From positions 26,207,831 through 26,271,830 of the forward strand of contig JAJEKV010000004.1 of the NCBI GenBank assembly GCA_021234155.1: a stretch of DNA of 64,000 nt. Reading direction: 5' to 3'. Positions 33,377-45,345 of this stretch are shown here, one piece after another; position 1 is the stretch's first letter, and the number at the start of each line of letters is the position of its first letter. Both the position numbers and the translations under genes were made by a program. The DNA comes from Isoetes taiwanensis. Lineage: Eukaryota; Streptophyta; Lycopodiopsida; Isoetales; Isoetaceae. The notes under the pieces are model-generated. The model made no database searches, was not told where the DNA came from, and saw only the letters and a list, made by a program, of their open reading frames with translations.

Positions 33377-35254
33377 TGTTGTCTTTCACGTAATCCTTGC
33401 AAAACCGTGATGCACAAATCTCTAAATTGTGGGATTTCCTAAAAGATGCTTGCCAAATTCTGTGTTTAGGGGGGAGAGAGCCAAGGATGTGGTGAGGGGA
33501 TGTGAAAAGATGAGAAAAGAGGTGCAAATGTGAGGAAATAAGGTGATATGTGAATGCGGTGTATGATTGGGATGTTTTCTCAGAACAAAGTGGTGGAAAT
33601 GATTGAAGAAAAAACTTTGGGATGCAAATCAAAACTTCCTTGGAATGCAAATGAAATATTTGAGCAAATTCTGCGTAATAGCTATTTGTTTAGCTAAATC
33701 TAGATAATGTCGATAACTTGAATTGATTTCAACTCATTTGTTGATCAAGATTGATGGGAAATTGTGGCAAAGTTCGCCGTGGTGGACTGCACATAAAAAT
33801 GGGAAAACCCTAATTTTTTGAAAAAAAACTAAATCGATTGAAGAAAGGGGAAACACCATGAATTGCTCAAGAAAACTTTTCTCGATTATCTTAGGAACAT
33901 AATACACTTTGTCGGGTAATCCATTTGATCACTCTCAAATAGAATTTGTATCGAACTTCAAAAATCTTGGCTTTCAAGAACAAGGGGGTTTCTAATCAAA
34001 AATCTCCTCTCCTAATGTGGAATACGGCTCGGATCATCTTTATAGACACAGTGTCGTGGTAGTTAGAGCTCCAATTTGTCCGCATATGGCCACGAACTCT
34101 TCTTTCCCAAAAATAGGCAATATTACGTTCTTGGCATGATCTCCATTAATTCGCATCCTCTTCATGATTCGATTGGTTCCGAAGTCGATTATGATCAGGA
34201 ATCTGCTCTGCATCACTCAAAGTCTTGGCGGAAGCCGAAATCATAGAACCCTAATGGATCTTGGCGGATTTTCTTCGGTGGATATATCCCACGGGCCTAA
34301 ATCAAAAAAGTCACTTCGGTATATATAGCTCGATCCACGCAAACTTTAAATTAACGTGTCTTGCCCATGGGATTCGGTACCTCCACCGCCCCACACCCGG
34401 TGAGCCACGTGGAGGGGGTGATTGGCTGAAAAGGAATCTAGGTCGGGGGGGTGGTAGAATAGGACAATTTTTTTACATTTTCTCAAAGGGCACGATTCCC
34501 AAGAATTGGAATTCAAGGGTCTATATAAGGTCTTTTTGAAATTTTTTTTTGTGCCGTGGCATATTTTCATTGGGGCAACATGGTGATGTGGTCAAATTTT
34601 TGAAAAATGGCACTTTGATTTTTGGCTAAAAAAGGTGAATCAATGGTGACTGGACATGATGAAATGATGACTTGGCATAATGAAGGATGATGTGGCAAGG
34701 TCAAACATGGCTTTTGCCTAAGTGGATCTTCGAAATTTTAAATGCCCCTTGATATTTTTGATGAGGTGGCATGATTTTGACCCAAGTGGCAAAGATATAA
34801 CCAAAGTTGGATGACAAAGCATTTTTGTGAGCAAGGTGGCCATCCTAGGTGGCATTTTGACTCTTGATGACGTGGCAAGGGTATTTTTGGAAAGTGTGCC
34901 TTTTGACTTTCTATTTTGACTTTCACTTGACTTTTTGACATCTTTGGCACTTTTGGATGATGACTAGGATGCCACTTGGCAAAGGTATAGATTTTTGGCA
35001 TTTTGGGATTTTTAGGCATCTTTTAGAAGCATATTTGGCTAGCGATAGGGGAAATTCAAGGAGAAATGGGAGATAGGCTCAAAAAATTTGGGAAAAATCA
35101 AGGATGGCTAGTTTTGGCTAAAGGATTTGGCAGGGGTACTCACCTGGCCTAGATTCTCTTTCAGCCTGATACCTTTCCTTAATAGCTCCTCCAATACTTA
35201 GAATTTTCTTCATATCTTCATTTCTTCTTCATGTTGCCACTTCAAGGGGCAACA
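33377..35254 (-). repeat. 5' LTR of gypsy-1
   Basis: 1878 bases, TGTTGTCTTTCAC to GGGGCAACA, matching 25106-26980 throughout. Differences are mostly small indels and substitutions, many at CG or CNG-like places in the 33580-34480 part. It retains TATATATA (near 34320) and the terminal inverted repeat at 35232-35254. Confidence 0.9.
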
Positions 35255-35259
35255 CTATT
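35255..35259. repeat. Target-site duplication CTATT, right
   Basis: Exact partner of 25101-25105. Confidence 0.85.
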
Positions 35260-37650
35260 GCTCTTTGTTTCATTTGACACCCACCACCACACAACCACCA
35301 CATACGACCATCACAAACCCACCACGCTACCACCATCACCATATCCACCAAAGGCCTCCCCTGCAACAATCATTGATGCCATAGAGCAAAGTATTTCCAG
35401 TCTTTAAAAAGGATAATATAACTAATACAACACATTTTGTGTGCAACTTCTAAACGATTAGATATGGCAATCAAGTAAGAAATGCTAGACGAAGACACAT
35501 TCACAATCAGGTGGCAGGTAGAACAGCAAGAAGATGAAATGAGAAGATGCCATCCAGAGGTTGTGTTGATACTTATTAATCTGAGCAGAAAGCTAAGCCC
35601 ATGCCAGTTTACATGTAATATAAATAAAGCATGAACAGCAGATCGTCGCATTTGTGACTTGATTCCCAACAATGATAATGAAGAGAGAACATCAATTGAA
35701 TATGAGATAGAGGTTTCACAACATGTTTCAAAGATGTAGCGCCCATAGCAAGAAACAAACAGTGGCCAAATGCATATCGTCCAAATATGCATACCGCACA
35801 AAAATTTTCCTTGACCGATCCCCTGCCATATCAAATCTGGACTAAAATGCGACAAATGCAACCAGATAGAATAGGATGCACATCATAACAGCACAACACA
35901 CAGATCATCTCACAATCAAGCTTATTATGTTAATACAAAGAATATTTCAGCCAAGACTCATTTGTATCTAAACAATCCAAGGAACAAACACAATTATCTC
36001 AAAATATCCCTCAAAACATGAAATGCAAGCTGCAATTGTTGCCTGTAAAAGGAAGTGCTAACTCCATCTATTGCCACTGCTGCCACTGTCATGGCATCTG
36101 CATATAAGGTTTAAAATACAGAAAACACAAAGAGATAACACAATTACCCCAATCCAAGCTGCTAGAACATAAGCAGCTTACTGGATCATAGATGCATTTT
36201 TTTAATACCATAATAGACCAGTAACTGTCGTAATTACTTCCTTTCCATTTCATCTACACATAAAGATTGAATCCAAAAGCTTAACAGATTGCAAGAATAA
36301 TCTCTTGCTGTACCACAGAATAATCAACCAAAAAAAAACGATAATCGGAGCACCAACGAATTCATGAATCCAAATCTAAGAATGAAAAACCTAAATGTGG
36401 CTCGTCAACAAAAGATAACTTCTGAATTGCCATTAGCATGTAATACTGACGGCTCAGGAGGCAGCACAGCTCCCATTTTTCTTAGAAGCGAGATACGCAG
36501 GGTTAAAACCCTGATCTTTATTGCATGTTACAATCTGTCCAATTCAGTGTAGTGTTATTAGAGCTTCAAACTTCCAGTTCAAATGTTCTTATTAGTTTGC
36601 TCCGGGGCCATATAAACCAAAATAATTCGATGATACTAACCGATAGTCAAACACAAACTTGAAGATCCAGCTCCTGCAAAGAAACAAACTGGGCATATGA
36701 AACTGCAGAGAATAAGAAGCTCCAGAAAGCAAGATATTTGAAATAGCGTAGAAGCAGGGCAGTGAATTAGAACGGCCAGCGATTGACTCGTTCCAGATCC
36801 GTGAAGATCCAAAGGAGAAGGGACGGCCCACGGACTTCTGCTGGGGAGAACCAGAGCAAAACTCCTCCTCTGGAAAGAACAAATGACGAAAACCCCCAAA
36901 AAAAATGGCACTTGTGGCAGAGAACGAAATGCATAGTTCACCTGAAAGACAACGTAAGCCTTCTCAAACCATATTGAAGCATCGTGCAGAGCTCCAGTCT
37001 CCATATCCGCTCCCTATCTGCTATAATCAACAATATCGTCTTCGCCAGCAATCAAAAGCAAGCAAATTTAAATAACAAACACAATATCTTGACGGAAAAT
37101 TTAAATAATAAACACAATATCTTGACGGATAATGAAAAAACCTTAATCATCTCTGTGGCCTACATGCCGAGGATAATGAATCCGCGAAATCCTCTAAAAC
37201 GGGACAAATAACCCAAAATGCCAATTTCTAAATCATAGGAAAAGCCCGCAGACCCAATTTTTGGAATACCGGAATTTTTTTCCAGTAGCTAAAAGCCTTG
37301 AAACCTTAGGAAAACAACTTAAGAAAAAAATCCAAAAAAAATTTGGGACCCCGGAAAAACCAAATTTAAACAATAGGATTCTCTAAAGTTTTGTTTATGT
37401 GTCACTCAAAAATTCCACGTCTCTTAATGATATGGAAAAAGAATGTGGTGCGCCTATTTTCTTGAAAATGGCAGTTTTTTCGGTTTAAACCCAATTCTTG
37501 GAAAATTTGCTTGAGATCGATCTACCTTGCCTCTGATAGATCGATTTCCGGTGCCAATTGCCTGCTACCCCTGTAGAGGGTTAGCACTGGAATGAATTAA
37601 CTCCTTATGGACAATCGAATTTTCACGATTATGTGGCAGGGATCCAAGAG
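35260..37650. other. Non-repetitive stretch between gypsy-1 and the L1, possible host-gene remnants
   Basis: 35277-35352 is a CCA-rich low-complexity tract. On the minus strand a segment starting at an ATG near 37004 reads METGALHDASIWFEKAYVVF and ends at CAG|GTGAAC, a good donor site. About 265 bases further, TTTCTTTGCAG|GAGC is a good acceptor, but the joined frame stops soon. This may be the first exon of a decayed gene or a non-coding transcript. A 33-bp unit (AATATCTTGACGGA) is repeated twice at 37063-37128. Nothing else definite. Confidence 0.35.
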
Positions 37651-38004
37651 AATTGATTCACAAACAGGTTTTTCCAGAGAATTTATTCCAAATTGAATAC
37701 TCCTTCTCTCCGAGCTGCATCGAATTCGAAACTGAGATAATTGAATCTTGGTTGGAAGAATTTGTCGGCCATAAGGATATTTCTGCGACAGGTATCTCTA
37801 GAGTTTACAGAGAAAATCTTGAGCACAGAATTATAGTTAAAGTCTACAATGAGAAGCTTTTGGGGGAATCCGAATGCTAGACCTGTTGTTTTGTGTCTAC
37901 AATTGCTATGTATGGGTATGTTATCGGGTGAAATCTCTAATTCTCAACCCTTCCTTGCTAAATTTTAATTTCTTTGCCTTAGGATCTTCCATTCTTGTCT
38001 GCTT

Positions 38005-39291
38005 TTGACCTCTCATTTCTCTGTTTTTGTCTTTCTGTTGTTTCACCCTGAGCTTTTTCATTATGTCTCAAATTTCTCAAAATCTTTTCCCCAAAAAAAA
38101 CTCGAATACTTCAAAAAACCTAAACGCAAATTTCCTCATTTTTCTCCAGTTGAACGATCCGATCTTCTTACCCAGTTAAGTTTTTGTAACCAAAATCCTT
38201 CTATGGTCTTTAAATTTGGAGATTTTGCTGACTTGAACTTTGTTTCCAAAGACATGCATCATTTTTCCTCAGATGTTCCATCTTGGGACAATCTTTCAAA
38301 AGATCCGGGTCCCAATGGTCAAGTTCATGTTCTTAATGCTGAGGGAGTTCCCATTCCTTATGGAACTCAAAGGCCTGTCCAACCTGTACTCACGGATCAG
38401 CAGATTCGAACTCAGCCAAATGTTCAACTGTTTAGAGGTATCAAACTTGATTCTCCTCTAATTGCTTCAAGAATTAGCTCTCTTTCTTCTACTGCTGTTG
38501 TAATATGTGTGGATAAAGTTGGGATCCAAATTGACAAGCTCTGGGATCATATCCTTAAATTTAATAAAGGTGTCACTGTCAATTCAATCTACTGGCTTAG
38601 TTACCCTTATCTTTTGGTGGACTGTGCAAACTCTCGAACTGCCAATTTCTTATTGAAAACAGCCAGATCGACACTTGATACCTATCAATTGATTTTTCCG
38701 AAATGGAGCCCTCAGCTTTCTTTAAATGACTTTGGCAAATTCTTCATTGCCTCTGTCAGTATGAGTGAACTTAATCCCATTTACTGGAATGAACACCGCT
38801 TTTCAGCCATTTTCAACTCAATTGGAACTTATATCTCTACTGACTACTCTTCCTACAAGGCCTCTAAATGTTACATTCAACTGGATATCTCAAAGCCTGT
38901 TCCCACTTCCATCCCTATCTTAGATTTCTTTGGCAAAGAAATTAATCTTCAGCTTAGATGGGTTGGTCTACCTACATTTTGCCCTAATTGCAATTCTAGA
39001 CATTTCTCTTCGAAAATTTGTCAGTATATTGTGGGAGATAATATAAATGCTGCATCAGCTGCAAAAGGTTTTGGTGACACATCTGTTAAGGTTCATAATG
39101 ATGTCAGGAATTCAAATTCAGGTAGCCAAGCTCAATTACAAAATTTGGATCTAGTTGGTCGTAATTCTGCTCACCAGTATCAGTTAAATTGGGTCAAATC
39201 CAATGGCAGTAAAAGAAGGATTGAAAAAAAAAGGCAACAGAGGCAGATAATTGCTCAACAAGAAACTCCAGCAAACTCAGGATCTTCTTAA
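38005..39291 (+). pseudogene. L1 ORF1 (RNA-binding, DUF4283-like with zinc knuckle)
   Basis: Open frame of 428 codons. The first ATG in this frame is at 38203; an ATG at 38063 in another frame (MSQISQNLFPKK) probably marks the original start, separated by an indel in the A run at 38093-38100. The middle shows VNSIYWLSYPYLLVDC, LDTYQLIFPKWSPQL and YKASKCYIQLDISKPVPTSI, the pattern of plant LINE ORF1 proteins, followed by CPNCNSRHFSSKIC, a CCHC-like knuckle. A TAA at 39289 is followed by further serine- and asparagine-rich readable segments (39300-40250), so the protein was probably longer. It coats element RNA. Confidence 0.7.
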
Positions 39292-40602
39292 GTTCTCAAT
39301 GGATCTACTCAGCTTTCTGGTGGAATTAAAATATTAAATAAAGGAGATTCTTTTCTGCATCAAAACATTAAGGCAGCTGGCAATTCTTCTCAGCAAAAAA
39401 CCTTTGTCAATCCACAAGAAAATAAAGATGGGAATTACAACAAAATGATGGTCAAAGGGAAATCTCCTATGCATTTTGATTTGCATAAGACCTTCAATAA
39501 TTTCTTGCAGATTCTAAGGTCAATGCCACCTAAAGTTATTCTGGGATTTCATAAGAATACTCAGCATGGGATTAAGATTAATCCTTCTTAGATTAATCAC
39601 CAATAAAAAAGGAGTGAAGAGCCTTCAATTATGGAAAATAAGAATATTGGAGAAACTCCTTTGGAAGATTTAACTTCCAAAAAAGCAGGTGCCCAAGAAA
39701 ATAACTCTGGCCATCAAAATAGCAACAAAAATGCTTCCAGTAATGACAACATCATAGACAAGGTAATCTGCAGTAATAGCTGAAGAGCCTAGATCTGAGC
39801 ACATTTCTTGTCCTCCTATTTCAATTCCCTCTACTTGCTCAGCCCCCATATCCTGTCCTCCTCCACCAAATGCTCCCTTGTTGCCCCAATCATTTCCCCT
39901 TATTGATTTATCCCCCCTGCCTATCCTGAAACTTCACATTTAAATAACCTTATCTCTGAAAAGATAGCTCTACAGCTTTCTGAGTTACAAGTGGAGAATG
40001 ATGGTATACAGAATGGAAATAAGAATAAGGAAAATTCGATTGATGGGTCAGATACAGATGTGGAATGCAATCATGACAGTGCAGCAGATGGAAATAAGAC
40101 AATATATGATTTAACTTCTGAAGCATCTACTCAAAATATGCTGGATCAGAATTTAATTTCAACTACAGAACATACTCCAAATACCATGGTTGACAAGGTG
40201 GCAGAAGACACATATCCCAGGCAAGATCTAAACCATTCTCCTTGAAATTAATGGTAACTCTATGGTGAAGTCTTCTGAATATAGCCTTACATTGTCAGTC
40301 AAAATTTTGGACCTGTCCTCGTTCTAATAACAATGATTTTACAGAAAAGGAAAATATTAAAGAAAATGACTCTTCTGCTTTCACAAACCCATGGGATGAT
40401 GATCATTTCTTATCTCTCTCTCATCCTAAGATATCTAATCAAAAAAGTGTCAAGCCTATGCGGAAAGGAATTAAGATGAGGAAATCTGTGTCGCCTTTAA
40501 TACTAGGCATCAATCTAAAAGATCTACTAGAAGCCAATCTAGAAAATTTATCTAGTGCTTCCCCTTTTTAACTTCCTGTTTTATTGCCTTATTTTCCCTG
40601 TC

Positions 40603-41915
40603 ATGAAGATAATGACTTGGAATCTCAGGGGCATTAAAGGGCATGTTAAGAGGAGAAGGGCAATCTCTCAAATCAGAGATTATCAAGCTGGCATTATTTT
40701 ATTGCAAGAGCTTAGACTTCCAAATTTTGAATGTTCTAATCTTGCAAACTGGATTGGTCCTGAATTTTCCTCCCTATGGATTGATGCTATCTTGACCTCG
40801 GGTGATCTTATTATTATTTGGAGAAACATTACTCAAAGCTTGGTTTACAACAGTCCTTGTAAAAGCTGACAGGCTGTCATTTTTAATTATGATGGCTCTC
40901 AATTTGGTATCATAAATGTATATGCCTCTACAATCTCAAAAGAAAGAGAAAAACTTTGGCTTGACATCAGATCTTGGCTCTTCAATCATAATTCCATATC
41001 TTGGATTATGGCTGGTGATTTTAACACCACCCCCTCCTGGGACCTTAAGCTGGGCAAAAATCTCAACATGTCTTAACACTGAGAAAGTGAATTGGGAAAA
41101 CCTTCTTGATACATTTTTATTTTCTCATATTCCCTCTTCTACTGCAAAATTTACCTGGTCCAATAAGCAAAAAGGTAATTCCAGAGTGTTTTGTGCTATG
41201 GATAGATTTTATATTAGCAATTCCAGCCATGAATTTTGGGATAATAGTATTGTCTCCATTGATGAGAGAACTTCAGTTTTGGATCACCAACCTCAATTTC
41301 TTCAAACTAAACATCTTCTCTACATTAAGAGATCTGGCAATATTCCTTTCAAGTTTAATTGCTCTTTGCTTAGTAATACAAAATTTTGCAGAGACTTCAA
41401 AATCTTTTATGCCAGTCTCCCAAGGGTTAGGGCAGCCAACTCTATGAAAGATTTCTACGCTAAAATAAAATCTTCCAAATCTTGGATTAAACAATGGTCT
41501 AGAAATGATTGGGAGTTAAAAAAAGCTGAAAAGAAAAACTTTCTGATGCAAATGCAGACTGTAAGAGTCAAGCTTCAAACTGATCCTTTAAACCCTGACC
41601 TTCATTTGCAAGAAAGTAATTTAGAGCAGTCAATCAAAAGCATTGAGGAATATGAAGCCAAAGGTGCAGCAATTAGATCTAAAGTGAAATTCTTTTCCTC
41701 TATGGACAATAGCAATTCAAAATTCTTTTTTAGAATTGCCAAAAATAGGCTTCTTAAGAGTCAGCTTTCTTTTATTAAGAATGATCAAGATATTAATCTA
41801 GAATCTTCTAAAGAAATTGCTGACTTCTTCTACACCAAATATTCCAATATATTTGCCTCTAATTCTGATGTTCCTTGGTCTGATTTCTCCGCCTCAGAGT
41901 TCGTTGTCTGCTAAA
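40603..41915 (+). pseudogene. L1 ORF2 endonuclease and linker
   Basis: Starts at ATG 40603 with MKIMTWNLRGIKG. LLQELRLP supplies the catalytic glutamate, NVYAS the central strand, and WIMAGDFNTTPSWDL (near 41010) the GDFN motif. DRFYIS (near 41200) and LDHQPQF (near 41280, where SDHxP is expected) complete the fold. A TGA at 40867 and frame changes near 40905 and 41050 break it. The long linker to RT (about 41300-41910) is open and lysine-rich. The enzyme nicks the target in live elements. Confidence 0.8.
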
Positions 41916-43031
41916 TTCTTTGTCAGATAATATTGTTGATCCTTTATCACCTAATATTGAATTACCTCCTACAGAAGATGAGATCAAATCTACTTTATCC
42001 AGTCTTGCCAAGGCGAAGAGCCCGGGTCCTGATGGTCTCCCCCTGAATTCTTTCTTCATTTTTGGATGATATTAAGAATGATCTTACCTTAATGGTTCAA
42101 GGCTTTTGGCATAATAATCATCTTCACCCTGCTATCTCTTCTGGGTTGATTTCTCTCATTCCCAAAGTAGACAATCCAACTGTGTTTAATGAGTGGAGGC
42201 TAATTTCTCTGACAAATTCAACCTACAAAATTTGTGCCAAAATTCTTGCTAATCGGATCAAAGGGCATTTGCAGAAGAATATTAGCCTGCATCAGTCTGC
42301 ATTCCTTCCTAAGGGATAATTACATTGTTGCTATGGAGGGTTTGCATTGGGCCAGAATATCAAATCAGAACTGTGTTCTTTTAAAGCTTGATTTTTTTAA
42401 AGCTTTTGACACTGTTAGATGGGACTTCTTGACTCTATCCTTAAGGAAAATTGGTATTCCTACTAAAATCATTGACCTCATCATGGGCCTCAATTCTAGA
42501 GCTCAATCTGCCATTCTGATCAATGGATCCCCTGGTAAATTCTTTAGTTTGCATAAAGGTGTGAGACAAGGATGCCCTCTGGCTCCTTATCTCTTCATCA
42601 TAGTGGCTGAGCAACTCTCTAAAATTATTATGTATCGTCAAAACAGAGGGAATTTAAAAGGCCTTACAGCTCACTCTGTTACAATATGCAGATGATTCTT
42701 TTAGTTTCCTTCAGAATGATGTAGGGAATATTGAATTCTTCATCAAGATTTTGAATAAAAATTTGTGCTGCTTCTGGAATCTATCTCAATATGGCCAAGT
42801 GTGTTATCATTGGTGCTAATGATCAATCTGATATTTTAGATATTAGATGTATTCCTGTGAATCAAACTTCCTCCCTTCTGGGAATGCCTCTGACCTTAGA
42901 CATATCTATTAAAAATCTCTGGTCTCCAATTGTCTCAAGGATTAGAAAGAAGCTAAATAATTATGGCAGCTGTCTTTCAATTGCAGGAAGAACAATTATT
43001 GCTTCCTCTGTGCTTGCAAGCTCATACATTT
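41916..43031 (+). pseudogene. L1 ORF2 reverse transcriptase
   Basis: AKSPGPDGLPLNSF opens the domain. Then come GLISLIPKVDNPTVFNEWRL, YKICAKILANRIKGHLQK, LLKLDFFKAFDTVRWDFL, GVRQGCPLAPYLF and, after a frameshift near 42690, LQYADDSF with the catalytic YADD. MAKCVIIGAN (42791) starts the following segment and SSLLGMPL the thumb. Frameshifts near 42060, 42315, 42690 and 42770 inactivate it. Reads as the plant L1 group, clearly distinct from the RT of the TTCTA-tail family. Confidence 0.85.
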
Positions 43032-43306
43032 GGGTGAAAGCATGTTAGGGCCTACATAAAAAATTACCAAAAAGGTACTTTTATGTGTACTTCTGTGCAA
43101 GTACATAACTGTATTTTAAAGTACCTAGACTACAAGAATGACTAAAAGAAATTGTGTTATGTTCAAGAGTAGTAGTACATACATGTTGTAAGGTACTTTG
43201 TGATGTCAAGAAGATGTTAAGAACTCAAATATATCATCATCTTTGACTACCCAGAGTATTTTCCAGGTAGTTTCCAAAACATGTAGACCCTAACATGCTC
43301 TTACCC
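43032..43306. mobile_element. MITE with 4-bp TSD (member 2), nested in the L1
   Basis: 275 bases beginning GGGTGAAAGCATG with the reverse complement of its end GGGTAAGAGCATG; 23 of 26 terminal positions match. ATTT is duplicated exactly at 43028-43031 and 43307-43310. Removing the element and one ATTT rejoins the L1 thumb region across the site (LASSYI to SPLLCLPLNAF), so the boundaries are certain. Internal GTAC palindromes recur as in member 1, but the middle sequences differ. No coding capacity. Confidence 0.9.
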
Positions 43307-43310
43307 ATTT

Positions 43311-45333
43311 CTCCTCTGCTGTGCTTGCCCCTAAATGCATTTATCAGCAGATAGAGAAAATAGTTAGAAATTTTATCTGGGGTAAACATCATTTGGTCAG
43401 TTGGAAATATGTCACTCAGAGTAAAAAGGAGCCTTCTCTTATAGGGATATGCATTGGCAGGGAAATATGTTTGGAAGTCTTTGCTGAGCCAAAATAATCC
43501 TGCTACTAAGTTTATTCATTATTGGCTAAGCAAAAGCACAATTGATGGTCATCCCTCTATTGTGCATTCTTTGCCTTCTTCTGCCTTCAACCTACTCAAG
43601 CCATCTGTCAATTCTTCTCCTCTTATGAAGAATCTTTTAAATTCATGAAATAAAGTCTCCAAAGCCTACTCTCACAGTGGCATCAATCAGGCTCATCATG
43701 ACACGAGCATTTTTTGGGATCCAACTTTTACCTACAAAAAATGGACATCTTCTGGCATCAAGAAGCTTGGGAATATTTGGACCAATGGTAGATGGATTAC
43801 TTGGACTAGATTTAAAGCTATTGTCAATGTTACTGCCTCTGATAAGATTCTATTCAAACATATTGTCAATAAAGTGTCCAATCATAGTCTGGATAATGCC
43901 GTATCAATTCAGATTGACTGGTATCACAAGGATAAGAATATCTACAAAGTTGCTAATGTCTACAATTTTCTGGCAAATACCAATCAAGCTTCTAAAGCCT
44001 GCCTTTATTGGAATCTCCCTGTTGACACTGAATTCAGAAATGTTTGGAATTCTTATTGTGCTCCTAAAATTACCTACTTTATTTGGTTGGTTGCTAACAA
44101 AAGCATTCCAAACATGGAGACTCTATGTAGACATCACTTGCTTGCTAATGTTCCTAATAATCCTGCCATAAGTTCATCCTGCCCTCTACATTGTAATGGC
44201 ATTGAAGATATTGATCACATTTTTAATTGCCCTAAGATTTCAAGCTTTTGGAATTGGTTTGAGCAGGCTTTTCAAGTCAGAAAGCAAAGGAGTATTGTTA
44301 ACTTTATTATGTCTGACAATAAATTTAAAAATTCAATCTCTTTCATTGCTTTATGGAATATCTGGAAGCATAGAAATAGATGTTTGCATGGGGGACACAA
44401 TCCTTCTTCTTTATGGATTAAATGGCAGGTTATATATGACATCGAACTCACAGCTACTGCACATAAGTATAAAAGTTTTGATTCTCACATGGATAATAAT
44501 TGGTTTACAGTTGGGAATTATTCAGGCTTTTATGGTTTTTTCAAGCTTTTCTGTCATCAAACATTGACTAACACTAAAATCCTTGATGCTAGATTATCTG
44601 ATGAATTGCAAGTATAAACTTAACCTCGATCTTGATGATGCTGAAGTTACAAAATATCATTCAAGGAATTTGTCAGTGCACAGAATTTGGGATTACAATT
44701 TTTGGTCTGGATCAGTGAGAGGAAGGTTAATTCAGTCTCTACAGCAGGTTCAGCAGAAAGAGATTACATGGGGCAGTGAATTCTTCAAGGACATATCTCA
44801 TGTTCATTCTGTTCTGGTTTTTAGAAAACAACAGTGCCAATATGACAGATCAATAGTTTGAATTTTACAGAGAATGTTATTATTATCATAGGGGCAGGGC
44901 AGACTGTTATGGTACCATGATCCACCTCATGTCCACTTGTAACTCAGACAGGCTTATCGAGTTGGTCAATTGGGGAAGCAATGGCAGACCTATCTTGCAG
45001 CTACAATTTCGAGATTACTTCCACTTCCTTGATACATATGACTTCTGACTTCTGTTTGTTTCATTTATCTTGCCTCTGTTTTGTTCAGGTCCTTGGCTCT
45101 ACAGTAATTGCAGCAAACTTCATGATCTACTTTCCTGAGTCAGCAAACTTGCACTGGACGGATTCTCTGCAAAATCACTTAGATGCTATTTTCAAAGGCA
45201 TTTTTTAACCTTCGAGTTATCTGAATATTTTGTGCTTAATGTTTAAACTTTAAACAATCTGCTATTATTGAGTTGAGGGTTCTTAACTCAATTCTGCTTT
45301 TTGATGATCATTCATTGTGATCTCAACTCTATG
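43311..45333 (+). pseudogene. L1 ORF2 C-terminal region and 3' UTR
   Basis: Readings after the MITE: IEKIVRNFIWGKHHLVSWKY (about 43350), and in 43874-44617 a zf-RVT-like region with WNLPVDTEFRNVWNSYCAPK, ITYFIWLVANKSIP and DHIFNCPKISSFWNWF, the usual C-terminal segment of plant L1 ORF2. 44583-44861 has a further open segment that may be the end of the protein. 44862-45333 is probable 3' UTR. An open piece at about 45086-45205 (STVIAANFMIYFPESANLHW) preceded by TTTGTTCAG is unexplained. Confidence 0.65.
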
Positions 45334-45345
45334 AAAAAAAAAAAA

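Larger units (their letters stand above)
25101..35259 (-). mobile_element. Ty3/gypsy LTR retrotransposon, structurally complete (gypsy-1)
   Basis: A 10.15-kb element on the minus strand. Order from its 5' end: LTR (35254-33377), primer-binding site, gag, zinc knuckles, protease, RNase H of plant/archaeal type, reverse transcriptase, gypsy RNase H, integrase, a 1.08-kb non-coding region, LTR (26980-25106). CTATT flanks both ends (25101-25105, 35255-35259). Both LTRs start TGTTG and end CAACA. RT motifs (DGFSGFNQ) are those of the plant Ogre/Tat/Athila assemblage. Pol is broken by several frameshifts and stops, so the copy is not autonomous now. The two LTRs are alike over their whole length with scattered substitutions and small indels. 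Confidence 0.9.
37651..45345 (+). mobile_element. L1-type LINE with poly(A) tail
   Basis: A 7.7-kb non-LTR element: ORF1 (about 38060-39600 and beyond), ORF2 with endonuclease, reverse transcriptase and a C-terminal zinc-finger region (40603-44860), and a poly(A) tail at 45334-45345. TCCAAGAG occurs just before the proposed start (37643-37650) and right after the tail (45347-45354) and is a plausible 8-bp target duplication, although one base separates it from the tail. The MITE at 43032-43306 is nested inside. ORFs carry stops and frameshifts; the copy is inactive but moderately preserved. Confidence 0.75.

Noticed and set aside
35370-35861. 163-codon minus-strand reading as a membrane protein
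   Set aside because: Rich in C, S, I and L as expected from translated non-coding AT-rich DNA; no family pattern or exon signals.
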